This document shows positions 1-8,779 of a stretch of DNA of 64,000 nt, piece after piece. The translations under genes were made by a program, and so were the position numbers. Every line of letters starts with the position of its first letter. Position 1 is the first letter of the stretch. The notes under the pieces were generated by a model. The model worked only from the letters and a program-made list of their open reading frames with translations. It was not told the origin of the DNA and ran no database searches. This DNA comes from Alphaproteobacteria bacterium (GTDB lineage: Bacteria > Pseudomonadota > Alphaproteobacteria > Caulobacterales > Aquidulcibacteraceae): positions 372,001 to 436,000 of the forward strand of contig WGNI01000002.1 of NCBI GenBank assembly GCA_016124655.1, given 5' to 3'.

Positions 1-1113
1 CGCAGTCGCGATGAGGTCGAGATTGAATTCGCGAGTCAGCCGCTCCTGAATGATCTCCAGGTGCAGCAGGCCCAGAAAGCCGCAGCGGAAGCCGAAACCC
101 AGCGCAGCGGAGGTCTCCATTTCGTAGGAGAAACTCGCATCGTTGAGGCGCAGGCGACCCATGGCGGCGCGCAAATCCTCGAAATTCGCTGCGTCCACAG
201 GAAACAGGCCGCAGAACACGACCGGCTGCGCGGGCTTGAAGCCCGGCAGCGCGACCGCCGTGGGTCTACGTTCTTCGGTGATGGTGTCGCCGACGCGCGC
301 ATCGGCGACTTCCTTGATCGAGGCGGTGAAAAAGCCGATCTCGCCGGGGCCGAGATCGGCGACGTCGGTGGGCTTCGGCTTAAACACGCCGACGCGATCG
401 ACGCCGTAGGCTGCATCGGCCTGCATCAGCTTGATGCGCATGCCCTTCTTCATCACGCCGTCGATGACGCGGAACAGCACGACGACGCCCATGTACGGAT
501 CGTACCAGGCGTCCACCAGCATGGCTTTCAACGGCTTGTCCGCGTCGCCCGATTTCGGCGGGGGCAGGCGCGTGACGATCGCCTCCAGCACGGAATTAAT
601 GTTCAGGCCGGTCTTGGCGGAGATCTCCACCGCGGCGGACGCATCGAGGCCGATGACGTCTTCGATCTGCTGTTTGACGCGCTCGGGCTCCGCGGCGGGC
701 AGGTCGATCTTGTTGAGGACGGTGACGATCTCGAGATCATTGTCTAGCGCCTGATAGACATTGGCGAGGGTCTGCGCCTCCACACCTTGCGAAGCGTCCA
801 CCACGAGGAGAGCGCCCTCGCAAGCCGCCAGCGAGCGGGAGACTTCATAGGCGAAGTCCACGTGGCCGGGCGTGTCCATCAGGTTGAGGACGTAGGTCTC
901 GCCGTCGGCCGCCTTGTAATCGAGACGAACAGTCTGAGCCTTGATGGTGATGCCGCGCTCGCGCTCGATGTCCATGTTGTCGAGCACCTGCTCCTTCATC
1001 TCGCGGTCGCTCAGGCCACCCGTGGCCTGGATGAGCCGGTCGGACAGGGTGGACTTGCCGTGGTCGATATGGGCCACGATGGAGAAATTGCGGATGCGGT
1101 CGCGGGGCGTCAT
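1..1113 (-). CDS. lepA: Elongation factor 4 (LepA), 5' part only
   Basis: Ribosome-associated translational GTPase that back-translocates stalled ribosomes. The visible 371 codons start at ATG 1113 and run off the left edge of the window without a stop, so the C-terminal part is missing. The N-terminus reads [20 protein letters not shown], giving the G1 loop [19 protein letters not shown] is the G2/switch I region, DTPGHVDF is G3 and NKID is G4. The segment [14 protein letters not shown] near the visible end is characteristic of LepA rather than EF-G. Family length is about 600 residues, so roughly 230 residues lie outside. The neighbour DUF2188 gene is on the same strand 51 bp upstream. Confidence 0.97.
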   Translation of the reverse strand, partial: MTPRDRIRNFSIVAHIDHGKSTLSDRLIQATGGLSDREMKEQVLDNMDIERERGITIKAQTVRLDYKAADGETYVLNLMDTPGHVDFAYEVSRSLAACEGALLVVDASQGVEAQTLANVYQALDNDLEIVTVLNKIDLPAAEPERVKQQIEDVIGLDASAAVEISAKTGLNINSVLEAIVTRLPPPKSGDADKPLKAMLVDAWYDPYMGVVVLFRVIDGVMKKGMRIKLMQADAAYGVDRVGVFKPKPTDVADLGPGEIGFFTASIKEVADARVGDTITEERRPTAVALPGFKPAQPVVFCGLFPVDAANFEDLRAAMGRLRLNDASFSYEMETSAALGFGFRCGFLGLLHLEIIQERLTREFNLDLIATA

Positions 1114-1164
1114 GGGGGCGCTCCCTTAGCAGAGTTCGCCGGGCCGTGCGCTAGCCCGCACTGC

Positions 1165-1410
1165 TCAGGCGTCGTCCTTGATCTCGACTTCGGGCCGGTC
1201 GCCGCCCTCGGCGATCTCCTCGTGCCAGCGGCCATTGGCGTCTTCCCAGGAGATGGCGCGGGTCTGACCGGCCACCTGCTGCTCGGCGGCGACGCGGCGG
1301 GCGGCCGCCAAGGCGGCGTCATGGCTGGCGAACGGTTCGGAGAAGGTGTCGCCAAGCTTGAACGCCCAGCCTCCATCGTGGCGGACGATATGATAGGTGA
1401 TCTTGGTCAT
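1165..1410 (-). CDS. DUF2188 family small protein
   Basis: 81 residues beginning MTKITYHIVRHDGGWAFKLG. The pattern of a short beta-rich protein with HDGGWAFK, a central 'SHDAALAAARRVAAEQ' helix and a WEDANGRWHEE tail fits the DUF2188 family, which has no established function. I chose ATG 1410 rather than an upstream in-frame start because the family begins at this motif. It lies just upstream of lepA on the same strand and may share its transcript. No signal peptide or membrane segment is visible. Confidence 0.75.
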   Translation of the reverse strand: MTKITYHIVRHDGGWAFKLGDTFSEPFASHDAALAAARRVAAEQQVAGQTRAISWEDANGRWHEEIAEGGDRPEVEIKDDA

Positions 1411-1550
1411 GGGCGGCTCGCTCCGGGGCGTTGAACTAGACATAGGCGCACGCGCACAAAAGCCCAGGCCGCGACACCAAGCGCACTAACCACGTGGCCC
1501 CGCCCCCCGTTTCCTCCTAAACTCTCGTCCATAAAAATCGGGAGGCGGCG

Positions 1551-2156
1551 ATGATGTGGCGGTGGGCGATCGCGGCGTTGGCGCTTGCGGTTTCGGGTTG
1601 CGTTGGCGTGGACACGAGCTGGGAGCCGGCGATGCGGGCGCGGCTGTCGGCGCGCGCGGCGATCCCGGTGGAGCCCGCTTATGCCGCGGCCCGCCCTTCC
1701 TATGCGATTGGCGCGCCGGGGTTGGACGCGTCCTCGTTCGCCGAGGCCGTGCCTGCGTCTGCGACGAACCAGCGATTTGCTTGTGACGACGGCGCTGCGC
1801 TTCAGCTCGATCGCGCACAGGATGGCGCTGCGCTGCAGGCGACATGGAGCGACACCGGCGATCGCGCATTGCTGCGGCGCACGAGCGACGCCGCGACGTG
1901 GGAAAACAATTCAGTGCAATTGCGTACTGCCGGTGCGCGCGCGGTCTGGATCAGCCGTAGCGGCGGCGCTGTGACGGTGGCGCACGGCGACACGCTCAGC
2001 CGCATCGCGCAGCGGATTTATGGCGATGCCGCGCAGGCGGCCGCGATCGGGGCGGCGAACGCCGATCAGATTTCCGATCCCGATCGCATCTATGCCGGGC
2101 AAGTGCTGCGGTTGCCGGGCCGGCAAGTCGAGCGGCGATGCCGTCGCGTTGGCTGA
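1551..2156 (+). CDS. LysM-domain lipoprotein with MliC-like middle domain
   Basis: 201 residues. A hydrophobic leader ends in AVSGC (Cys17), a lipoprotein signal, so the product is probably anchored in the envelope. Residues about 141-188 form a LysM domain (VTVAHGDTLSRIAQRIYGD and a closing IYAGQVLRLP), which binds peptidoglycan. Residues about 76-138 (FACDDGAALQL, then a DG, then a C-terminal LRTAGARAVWI) resemble the MliC/lysozyme-inhibitor fold; that assignment is inference from pattern only. A GGGAGG Shine-Dalgarno at 1540-1545 supports ATG 1551 or the adjacent ATG 1554. Confidence 0.8.
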   Translation: MMWRWAIAALALAVSGCVGVDTSWEPAMRARLSARAAIPVEPAYAAARPSYAIGAPGLDASSFAEAVPASATNQRFACDDGAALQLDRAQDGAALQATWSDTGDRALLRRTSDAATWENNSVQLRTAGARAVWISRSGGAVTVAHGDTLSRIAQRIYGDAAQAAAIGAANADQISDPDRIYAGQVLRLPGRQVERRCRRVG

Positions 2157-2195
2157 GCTCTGGTCGGCGCTGCGTGCGCCGGATAGAACGGGTTC

Positions 2196-2666
2196 ATGTC
2201 AGACGATGTCGCGCCGGTCGGCGCATTCGCGCCCCCTTCCCCTTATGAACTTGTCGATTGGCGGCGCGGATTCGGTCGCCAGATCGGTCCGCTTTATCGC
2301 GCGGTCGGGCCCGACGGCGTGCGCATGGCGTTCCGCGTGGAGGAGCACCACACCAACGGCATGTCGAACGCGCACGGCGGAATGCTGATGACGTTCGCCG
2401 ATATGGCGTGGGGGCACGTGATTTCGGTGGAGACGTCGAGCTTCTGGGTCACCGTGCGGCTGACGTGCGATTTCCTTTCGGGCGCGCATCTGGGCGATTG
2501 GGTGGAAGGGGGCGCCGAGATTTTGAGCGTCGAGGACGGCCTCTACACGATGCGCGGGCGCATCTGGTGTGGCGAGCGCGTGCTGATGACGGGCTCAGGC
2601 GTGTTCAAGGCGCTGTCGCGGCGGCCGCCGCGGCCTGGCGAAAAGGCTTTCGCGCCCGCGACCTGA
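2196..2666 (+). CDS. PaaI-type hotdog thioesterase
   Basis: 156 residues with the hotdog-fold signature of PaaI/acyl-CoA thioesterases: [20 protein letters not shown], in which the conserved Asn-x-x-Gly-x-x-HGG segment lines the active site, followed by beta strands ending in [19 protein letters not shown]. It probably hydrolyses an acyl- or aryl-CoA thioester; the substrate cannot be inferred. The stop codon abuts the stop of the convergent TetR gene in the palindrome TGATCA at 2664-2669, so the two genes share no spacer. Confidence 0.85.
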   Translation: MSDDVAPVGAFAPPSPYELVDWRRGFGRQIGPLYRAVGPDGVRMAFRVEEHHTNGMSNAHGGMLMTFADMAWGHVISVETSSFWVTVRLTCDFLSGAHLGDWVEGGAEILSVEDGLYTMRGRIWCGERVLMTGSGVFKALSRRPPRPGEKAFAPAT

Positions 2667-3305
2667 TCAGTCCTTCGGCGTGTGCGCGGCGAGAAACACA
2701 TCCACACAGGCGCCGATATAGGCGTTGCGCACGTCCTCGCTGCGGCGCGGCATGCCGAGAATTTCACGCATATGTTCTTCTGACTTGATCATGCCGAGAA
2801 ACTGCCACGCCGCGCGCGATGGGTCAGGTACGATGAGGCGCCCGCGCTTAGTTTCATCCTCAAGGAAGCGCGCGACTTTCGCCTGCGTCGGCAGGATGGC
2901 GCTCTCAAAGAAGAGTCGCGGCAAGTGCGGATTGCGCTGCCGTTCATGGGACATCAGCGTCAGCATCGCCAGCGGCTCAGGCGCTGTGATGAGATCCAGG
3001 AATTTGCGCCCGATCAGGCGCAGGCCTTCGCGCACGCTGCGCCCGGGCGAGGAGGCCATGCTGTCGGCGTCCATGAATTCCGCGCACTTGGATTGCACGG
3101 CGGCGACAAACAGCTCCTCCTTGTCGCGATAGCGCGCATAGACCGTTGCTTTTGCGACGCCGGCGGCGTCGGCGATGGCGTCGACGCTCGCGCCATCCAC
3201 GCCGCGCTCAAGAAACAGCCTTTGAGCCGCGCGGATGATCGCGGCTTCCTTAGTCGCGTCGCGAGGCCGGCCGCGGCCCCTGGGGGATTCGAGGTTAACG
3301 GAAAT
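2667..3305 (-). CDS. TetR/AcrR-family repressor, apparent ATT start
   Basis: 212 residues if translation begins at 3305. The N-terminal helix-turn-helix is complete: IIRAAQRLFLERGVDGASVD followed by AIADAAGVAKATVYARYRDK. The C-terminal part is a ligand-binding TetR domain. No ATG, GTG or TTG lies upstream of the HTH in frame. The first canonical start, GTG 3200, would cut the first DNA-binding helix in half. ATT at 3305-3303 is preceded by GGGAGAAGGG at a good distance and gives the typical leader I-S-V-N-L-E-S-P-R-G-R-G-R-P, so I take ATT as the likely start. It is divergent from the efflux operon at 3420-7612 and its probable operator lies between them, so it is likely that operon's repressor. 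Confidence 0.85.
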   Translation of the reverse strand: MSVNLESPRGRGRPRDATKEAAIIRAAQRLFLERGVDGASVDAIADAAGVAKATVYARYRDKEELFVAAVQSKCAEFMDADSMASSPGRSVREGLRLIGRKFLDLITAPEPLAMLTLMSHERQRNPHLPRLFFESAILPTQAKVARFLEDETKRGRLIVPDPSRAAWQFLGMIKSEEHMREILGMPRRSEDVRNAYIGACVDVFLAAHTPKD

Positions 3306-3321
3306 TAGCCCTTCTCCCTAA

Positions 3322-3350
3322 TTGACATACTGAACCGTCTAGTATTTATA
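3322..3350 (+). promoter_or_regulatory. Sigma-70 promoter for the efflux operon
   Basis: A perfect -35 TTGACA at 3322-3327 is followed by a 17-bp spacer and a -10-like TTTATA at 3345-3350. It faces the permease gene at 3420. The whole spacer is occupied by a palindrome, the usual geometry for steric repression by a TetR protein. The assignment is by inspection only. Confidence 0.65.
3327..3345. promoter_or_regulatory. Probable TetR operator palindrome
   Basis: The 19-bp imperfect palindrome has arms ATACT and AGTAT and an inner AC-N-GT around the centre; most positions are symmetric. It lies inside the spacer of the TTGACA/TTTATA promoter, between the divergent TetR gene and the efflux genes, where autoregulation and operon repression would both be achieved. 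Confidence 0.6.
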
Positions 3351-3419
3351 CGCGTATCAGCGAAGCAACGCAATGGCCGTCCTGATCGGGCCGGCGCGCT
3401 GGAAAGGGCGGTTCCAACC

Positions 3420-4565
3420 ATGTGGGCCATTGCGCTGAAGATGCTGACCGGCGACCGCGCGAAATATTTCGCGCTGGTGTTCGGGATCGCCTTCGCCACG
3501 CTGCTCATGAGCCAGCAGGTCTCCATCTTCATCGGGTTGATGACCCGCACAGCCAGCCAGGTTCTGGACGTGCGCGAAGCGGATGTGTGGGTGATGGACC
3601 CGCGCGTGCGTTATGTCGATGAGGTTGAAGCGCTGCCCGACGAGGCGCTGGGGCGGGTTCGCAGCGTTGCCGGCGTCGAGTGGGCCGTGCCCTTCTATAA
3701 GGGGCTGGCCATTCTGCGTACGCCTGGCGGCCTGCTCAATCAGGTCAGCCTGGTGGGCGTCGACGATGAGACGATGATTGGCGCGCCGCGCACCTGGCTC
3801 GCCGGCGATTTGGCCGTGCTGCGCGAACCCGACGCCATTGCGTTCGACGCACAAGGTGCTGCGTTCATTTGGCCGGACGTCGAGGCCGTGGATACGATCG
3901 GCCGTGAAGCCGAGATCAATGACAACCGGGTGATCGTGCGCGGCGTTGTTGACGCGTCGGCGCCGTTCATCACGTTTCCCATCGCGTACATGCGCTACTC
4001 GCAGGCGACTGCAATCACGCCGCCGACGCGCAACAAGATGAGCTTCGTTCTCGTGCGCGCCGGCGAAGGGCAATCGCCGCGGGAACTTGCGCAGCGGATC
4101 GAAGCCGAAACCGGTCTGCAGGCGCTGACGCGGATCGATTTCGCGTGGCGCAGCGTGACCTATTATCTCACGCGCACAGGCATACCGGTGAATTTCGGCA
4201 TCACGATCGCCTTGGCCGTGATCGTCGGCGCGGCGATTACGGCGCAGACGTTCTATTTGTTCGTTGTCGAGAATCTTAAGCAATTCGGCGCGCTGAAAGC
4301 GATTGGCGCCACCAATGGGCAAATTGCGCTGATGGTTCTGCTGCAGGCTGCGGTCGTGGGCGCGATCGGTTACGGCCTCGGCATCGGCGTGTGCGCGCTG
4401 TTCTTCCAGATTTCCGACGATGTGCCGGCGCTCGAAGGCTTCGTGCTGCGCTGGCAGGTGCTGTGGGGGACCGCGGCGGTCGTCGGCGTCATCATCATGA
4501 TCGCATCGCTGGGCAGCCTGTTGAAGGTGTTCCGCGTCGATCCCGCCATCGTGTTCCGGGGCTAG
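3420..4565 (+). CDS. ABC transporter permease, DevC/FtsX-like (MacB-type)
   Basis: 381 residues starting MWAIALKMLTGDRAKYFALV. It has the FtsX-domain layout: one N-terminal membrane segment (about 15-40), a large periplasmic domain (about 45-255) and three C-terminal membrane segments (about 260-380) with the conserved ENLKQFGALKAIGATNGQI stretch. This is the DevC class, which works with a DevA ATPase and DevB adaptor to export hydrophobic substrates by a periplasm-to-outside route with TolC. It is the first gene of a four-gene operon behind the TetR-controlled promoter. Substrate unknown. Confidence 0.9.
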   Translation: MWAIALKMLTGDRAKYFALVFGIAFATLLMSQQVSIFIGLMTRTASQVLDVREADVWVMDPRVRYVDEVEALPDEALGRVRSVAGVEWAVPFYKGLAILRTPGGLLNQVSLVGVDDETMIGAPRTWLAGDLAVLREPDAIAFDAQGAAFIWPDVEAVDTIGREAEINDNRVIVRGVVDASAPFITFPIAYMRYSQATAITPPTRNKMSFVLVRAGEGQSPRELAQRIEAETGLQALTRIDFAWRSVTYYLTRTGIPVNFGITIALAVIVGAAITAQTFYLFVVENLKQFGALKAIGATNGQIALMVLLQAAVVGAIGYGLGIGVCALFFQISDDVPALEGFVLRWQVLWGTAAVVGVIIMIASLGSLLKVFRVDPAIVFRG

Positions 4566-4567
4566 CC

Positions 4568-5284
4568 ATGAATGTCGCGGTGCAAGCGTCCAATATCGAC
4601 ATGGAGTTCGGCGCCAATGGCGTGCGCTCGCAGGTGCTGTTCGGCGTCGATCTGCAGATCGAGATGGGCAAGCTGACGATGCTGGTCGGTCCATCCGGGT
4701 GCGGCAAGACGACGTTGCTCTCCATTCTTTCGGGCACGCTGACGCCCACGCGCGGCGACGTCGACGTGATGGGCGGGCGCATCACCTCGATGAAGGACCG
4801 CCAGAATGTGGAGTTCCGGCGCGAGCGCATCGGTTTCATTTTCCAACAATATAACCTCTTGCCCGCGCTGACCGCGGCGGAGAACGCCGGCGCGCCACTG
4901 GTCACGGCGGGCATGAAGCTGAAGGATGCCGCCGAGCGCGCCCGCGTCGTGCTGGAAACGCTGGGCATGGGACCGCACGTGAACAAGCTGCCGCGGCAAT
5001 TGTCCGGCGGGCAGCAGCAGCGCGTCGCGATCGCACGCGCCATCGTGCACGAACCGGCGCTCGTGGTGTGCGATGAGCCCACCGCCGCGCTCGACGCCGA
5101 TACGGGCCGCCAGGTGATGGCGCTTCTGAAGGACGCCAGCGCCGATCCCAACCGCGCCGTGCTCGTGGTGACGCACGACAACCGGATTTATCACTACGCC
5201 GATCGCATCATCGCGATGGAAGACGGTCGGATCGTTGGCGATTCCGCCAACAACACGCTGCCGGAGGGCATCCATGTCCATTAG
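4568..5284 (+). CDS. ABC transporter ATPase, DevA-like
   Basis: 238 residues. Walker A is GPSGCGKTT, the Q-loop is FIFQQYNLLP, the signature is LSGGQQQRVAIARA, Walker B is ALVVCDEPTAALD and the switch is VTHDNR. It belongs to the MacB/LolD/DevA group that drives mechanotransmission permeases. ATG 4568 follows the permease stop by two bases. The longer upstream frame would read through the permease gene and is not credible. It overlaps the adaptor gene by 11 bp. Confidence 0.93.
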   Translation: MNVAVQASNIDMEFGANGVRSQVLFGVDLQIEMGKLTMLVGPSGCGKTTLLSILSGTLTPTRGDVDVMGGRITSMKDRQNVEFRRERIGFIFQQYNLLPALTAAENAGAPLVTAGMKLKDAAERARVVLETLGMGPHVNKLPRQLSGGQQQRVAIARAIVHEPALVVCDEPTAALDADTGRQVMALLKDASADPNRAVLVVTHDNRIYHYADRIIAMEDGRIVGDSANNTLPEGIHVH

Positions 5285-6236
5285 ATCCTATACCCGCTAC
5301 GCCTTGCCCGCCGCCGCGCTCGGCCTTTTTGGCTTTGCTGTCGTCGCAACGATCCGTCCGAGTCTTGGGCAGACGGAGCCTGTGATCGGCCCGCCGCAAA
5401 CGCCGTATGAAGCGAGCGTTGCGGGTGTTGGCGTGGTGGAGCCGGAAAGCGAGTTGCTCAGCATCGCCACGGAATTGCCGGGTGTTATTCGCGCCGTGCA
5501 TGTGGCGCCTGGCGCGCAGGTGGCGGCGGGCGACGCCTTGTTCAGCCTCGATGATCGCGCGCAACGCGCCGCGTTGGCGCAGGCGCAGGCGCAAGCGTCA
5601 GCCGCGCGCGCTGCGGCGGCCGCGGCGGACGTCGCGCTGGCCGATGAAAGTCAACGTTTGCAATTGTTCGAAGCGGTCGCCGACCCGCGCGCTGTAAGCG
5701 CCGATGAAGTGGCGCGCAGGCGTTTTGCCGCGCAGCGGGCGGAAGCCGCGCTTGCGCAAGCGCGTGCGAGCGCTGCGGCGGCGGATGCGCAGGTGCGCGT
5801 GATCCGCACGGAGATCGATCGCCTGACCGTACGCGCGCCGATCGCTGGGCGCGTGTTTCAAGTCAATGCCCGGCTTGGCGAGTTCGCGGCGGCGGGGCCG
5901 ACAACAGAGCCGCTCGTCACCATGGGCGCTGCGCAGACGATGCATGTGCGCGTGGAAATTGACGAAGCCGACATCGCGCGGGTGCAGGATAATGCCGGCG
6001 CGGTCGGCGCGCTGCGCGGACGATCAAGCCAGCGCATTCCGCTGACGTTCGTGCGCATGGAGCCGCAAGCAGTTGAAAAGCGCGCGCTTGCGGGCGGCTC
6101 CGAGCGCGTCGATACGCGCGTGATCGAAGCGATCTACGCTTTCGACCCGGCAGCGAGCCCGGCCTATGTCGGCCAGCGCATGGACGTGTTCATCGAAGCG
6201 TCGCCGCTATTGCGTAGCGCGGAGCGTGCGTCGTGA
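5274..6236 (+). CDS. HlyD/DevB-family membrane fusion protein
   Basis: 320 residues from ATG 5274 (MSIRSYTRYALPAAALGLFG), with one N-terminal membrane anchor, a biotinyl-lipoyl half-motif (PGVIRAVHVAPGAQVAAGD), an alanine-rich coiled-coil hairpin (about 100-185) and the returning lipoyl half (LTVRAPIAGRVFQVNARLGE). It is the periplasmic adaptor linking the DevCA-like pump to the outer-membrane channel encoded next. The coiled coil is strongly Ala/Arg/Glu-biased, as expected. Start chosen because it gives the anchor directly and sits in the 3' end of the ATPase gene. Confidence 0.9.
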   Translation: MSIRSYTRYALPAAALGLFGFAVVATIRPSLGQTEPVIGPPQTPYEASVAGVGVVEPESELLSIATELPGVIRAVHVAPGAQVAAGDALFSLDDRAQRAALAQAQAQASAARAAAAAADVALADESQRLQLFEAVADPRAVSADEVARRRFAAQRAEAALAQARASAAAADAQVRVIRTEIDRLTVRAPIAGRVFQVNARLGEFAAAGPTTEPLVTMGAAQTMHVRVEIDEADIARVQDNAGAVGALRGRSSQRIPLTFVRMEPQAVEKRALAGGSERVDTRVIEAIYAFDPAASPAYVGQRMDVFIEASPLLRSAERAS

Positions 6237-7612
6237 AGGGGGCTGTATCGAGTTTTGCGCTTGCGGCGTGGCTTGCGGCGTGCGCGAGCGCGCCTGAGCC
6301 TGCCACGCCCGAGGCGGCGCCGCCAGCGTGGACCATGCGCGACGCCGCGGCGATGGACGTGACGCTGGCGCCGTGGTGGCTGTCGTTCAATGATCCGCTG
6401 TTGAACACGATCGTCATGCGCGCGGAAGGCGCGAATGATCTGGCGATTGCGGAAGCGCGTCTTGATGAAGCGCGCGCGGGACTGGTGCGCGCCTATGCGG
6501 CGCTGGCGCCCGACATCGCCGCGCAAGGCAGCGTGTCGCGCGACCAGAACGGGGACGATCCTGCTGCGGTCGATACGCGGCGCGGCGCCGGCGTTTTGAC
6601 CTGGACGCTCGATCTGTTCGGCGCCGGGCGCGCGCGGGCGGCGTCGGCGCGGGCGACGGCGCAGGCGTTTGAAGCGCGGCGCGACGACGTGCGGCTGCGT
6701 ACACGGGCCGCGGCCGCGTTGCTCTACATCGCCGTGCGCGACGCGCAGGCCCAAGGCCAGGCGGCGGCGCACACGGTGGCCTCGCTCGACGACGCGACAG
6801 GTCTTGCGGATTCGCGCTATCGGGCCGGACTTGCGCCGGAGTTCGATGTTGCGCAGGCGCGCGCAGCTCTGGCGGCGGCGCGGGCGCGTCCGCCGGCTTT
6901 GGCGCGGGCGGAGCGTGAGGCGCGTTTGTCTCTGGAAGCGCTGTTGGGCTACCAGCCCGGCGCACTGGCGGCGCACTTGTCGCCTATGGCGGCAATCCCG
7001 TTTGCGGATGCGTCGGTTTATTCGCGCGCGCCGGCGTCGGTGCTTGCGGAGCGGCCAGACGTTCGCGCGGCCGAACGCGCCTTCATCAGCGCAGGCTATG
7101 ATGCGCGTGCGGCGCGGCGCGACTTTTGGCCATCGGTGTCGTTAAGCGCCTTGATTGGGACACAAGCAGTGACGCCGGCGTCGCCGTTTGCGAGCGACGG
7201 CGACCTTGCATCCAGTTCGGCGCTCGCTTCTCTGCCGATCTTCAGCTTCGGTCGCCTTGAGTCTGCGCGCGCGGGCGCGGATGCGCGCATGGTTGCGGCC
7301 GCTGCATCGTATCGGCAGGCGGCGCTCGATGCGCTACGCGATGTCGAGATTGCGTTTGCGGCGGTGGAGGATTCCGGCGCACGCACGATGGCGCTCACGG
7401 CGGCTTTGGCCGCAGCGCAGGATCAGACGGCCCTGGCGCGGTCGCGCTATCGCGCCGGGCTTTCGCCGTTCCTCGACGTGCTCACCGCGGAACGCGCGGT
7501 GTTCGACGCAGAAGCCGCGCTTGCGGGGGCGCGCGCGGATTCCGGCCGCGCTGCGGTGGCGTTGGCGCTGGCGATGGGCCTGGACGATCGCGCCGCGTCC
7601 AGCGACGGTTGA
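6233..7612 (+). CDS. NodT/TolC-family outer-membrane efflux lipoprotein
   Basis: 459 residues starting at GTG 6233, overlapping the adaptor stop by 4 bp. The signal sequence ends in a lipobox WLAACAS (Cys17), as in NodT-type channels. Two OEP repeats follow, each with long alpha-helical stretches such as LAIAEARLDEARAGLVRAYA and DQTALARSRYRAGLSPFLDV, and the family hallmark LTAERAVFDAEAAL near the end. It provides the outer-membrane tunnel for the pump. Last gene of the operon; an inverted repeat follows at 7629. Confidence 0.92.
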   Translation: MKGAVSSFALAAWLAACASAPEPATPEAAPPAWTMRDAAAMDVTLAPWWLSFNDPLLNTIVMRAEGANDLAIAEARLDEARAGLVRAYAALAPDIAAQGSVSRDQNGDDPAAVDTRRGAGVLTWTLDLFGAGRARAASARATAQAFEARRDDVRLRTRAAAALLYIAVRDAQAQGQAAAHTVASLDDATGLADSRYRAGLAPEFDVAQARAALAAARARPPALARAEREARLSLEALLGYQPGALAAHLSPMAAIPFADASVYSRAPASVLAERPDVRAAERAFISAGYDARAARRDFWPSVSLSALIGTQAVTPASPFASDGDLASSSALASLPIFSFGRLESARAGADARMVAAAASYRQAALDALRDVEIAFAAVEDSGARTMALTAALAAAQDQTALARSRYRAGLSPFLDVLTAERAVFDAEAALAGARADSGRAAVALALAMGLDDRAASSDG

Positions 7613-7628
7613 CGCACGCAAACGAAAC

Positions 7629-7659
7629 GGGGCATGCCGGACGGGCGTCGTCATGCCCC
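7629..7659. repeat. Inverted repeat before frmA
   Basis: Perfect 8-bp arms GGGGCATG (7629-7636) and CATGCCCC (7652-7659), with a nested GACG-GG-CGTC inside the 15-base loop, so the RNA could form an extended hairpin. It lies between the efflux operon and frmA. The base of the stem is followed at once by GGAG (7660-7663), the likely Shine-Dalgarno of frmA. It could be a terminator without a T tract, an operator or a translational element. Confidence 0.5.
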
Positions 7660-7669
7660 GGAGCGCCCC

Positions 7670-8779
7670 ATGAAAACCCGCGCCGCAGTTGCGTTTGAAG
7701 CCAAGAAACCGCTTGAAATCGTCGAGATTGATCTCGACGGCCCGAAGGCCGGCGAAGTGCTGGTGGAGATCAAGGCGACGGGCGTGTGCCACACCGACGC
7801 CTACACGCTCGACGGGCTCGACAGCGAAGGAATTTTTCCCTCCATCCTGGGTCATGAAGGCGCGGGGATCGTGCGCGAGGTTGGCGCTGGCGTGACGAGC
7901 GTGGCGGCCGGGGATCACGTCATTCCGCTTTACACGCCGGAATGCCGGCAGTGCAAAAGTTGTCTCTCTCGGAAAACGAATCTGTGCACGGCGATCCGCG
8001 CGACGCAGGGCAAGGGCGTGATGCCGGACGGCACGTCGCGGTTTTCCTATAGGGGCCAAACCATCGCGCACTATATGGGCTGTTCGACGTTCTCGAATTT
8101 CACGGTGCTGCCCGAGATCGCGGTTGCGAAGGTGCGCAAGGACGCGCCGTTCGACAAGGCCTGCTATATCGGATGCGGGGTGACGACGGGCGTGGGCGCG
8201 GTGGTGAATACCGCGAAGGTGGAGCCAGGCGCAAACGCGATCGTCTTCGGCCTCGGCGGCATTGGCCTGAACGTCATTCAGGGGCTGGAGCTTGTCGGCG
8301 CCAACATGATCGTCGGCGTCGATATCAATCCCGATCGCGAAGCGTGGGGCAAGCGTTTCGGGGCGACGCATTTCGTCAATCCGAAAACCGTTTCCGGCGA
8401 TCTCGTCGCGCATCTCGTTGAACTCACCGGCGGCGGCGCGGACTACACATTCGATTGCACGGGCAACACGCAGGTGATGCGCCAAGCGCTGGAGAGCTGC
8501 CATCGCGGATGGGGCGAAAGCGTGATCATCGGCGTTGCCGAAGCCGGCAAGGAGATCGCCACGCGGCCGTTCCAATTGGTGACAGGACGCGTGTGGCGGG
8601 GCACAGCGTTCGGCGGCGCGCGCGGGCGCACGGACGTGCCCAAGATCGTCGATTGGTACATGGACGGAAAGATCGCGATCGATCCGATGATCACGCACAC
8701 GCTTCCCTTGGAGCGCATCAACGAGGCGTTCGATTTGATGCACAAAGGCGAAAGCATCCGCTCCGTGGTGGTGTTCTGA
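7670..8779 (+). CDS. frmA: S-(hydroxymethyl)glutathione dehydrogenase (class III ADH)
   Basis: 369 residues. It oxidises S-hydroxymethylglutathione, formed from formaldehyde and glutathione, with NAD. Catalytic zinc ligand Cys lies in [15 protein letters not shown] and the second in GHEGAGIV; the four structural-zinc cysteines are in [15 protein letters not shown]; the Rossmann glycine motif is [17 protein letters not shown] 7670 has GGAG six bases upstream and gives the usual [17 protein letters not shown] start; the upstream ATG 7634 lies inside an inverted repeat. Translationally coupled (TGATG) to frmB, the next enzyme in the pathway. Confidence 0.97.
   Translation: MKTRAAVAFEAKKPLEIVEIDLDGPKAGEVLVEIKATGVCHTDAYTLDGLDSEGIFPSILGHEGAGIVREVGAGVTSVAAGDHVIPLYTPECRQCKSCLSRKTNLCTAIRATQGKGVMPDGTSRFSYRGQTIAHYMGCSTFSNFTVLPEIAVAKVRKDAPFDKACYIGCGVTTGVGAVVNTAKVEPGANAIVFGLGGIGLNVIQGLELVGANMIVGVDINPDREAWGKRFGATHFVNPKTVSGDLVAHLVELTGGGADYTFDCTGNTQVMRQALESCHRGWGESVIIGVAEAGKEIATRPFQLVTGRVWRGTAFGGARGRTDVPKIVDWYMDGKIAIDPMITHTLPLERINEAFDLMHKGESIRSVVVF

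Noticed and set aside
3357..4694. Long antisense frame of 445 codons on the minus strand
   Set aside because: It is a shadow of the permease gene in a high-GC sequence; it has no recognisable domain and is His/Arg-rich throughout.
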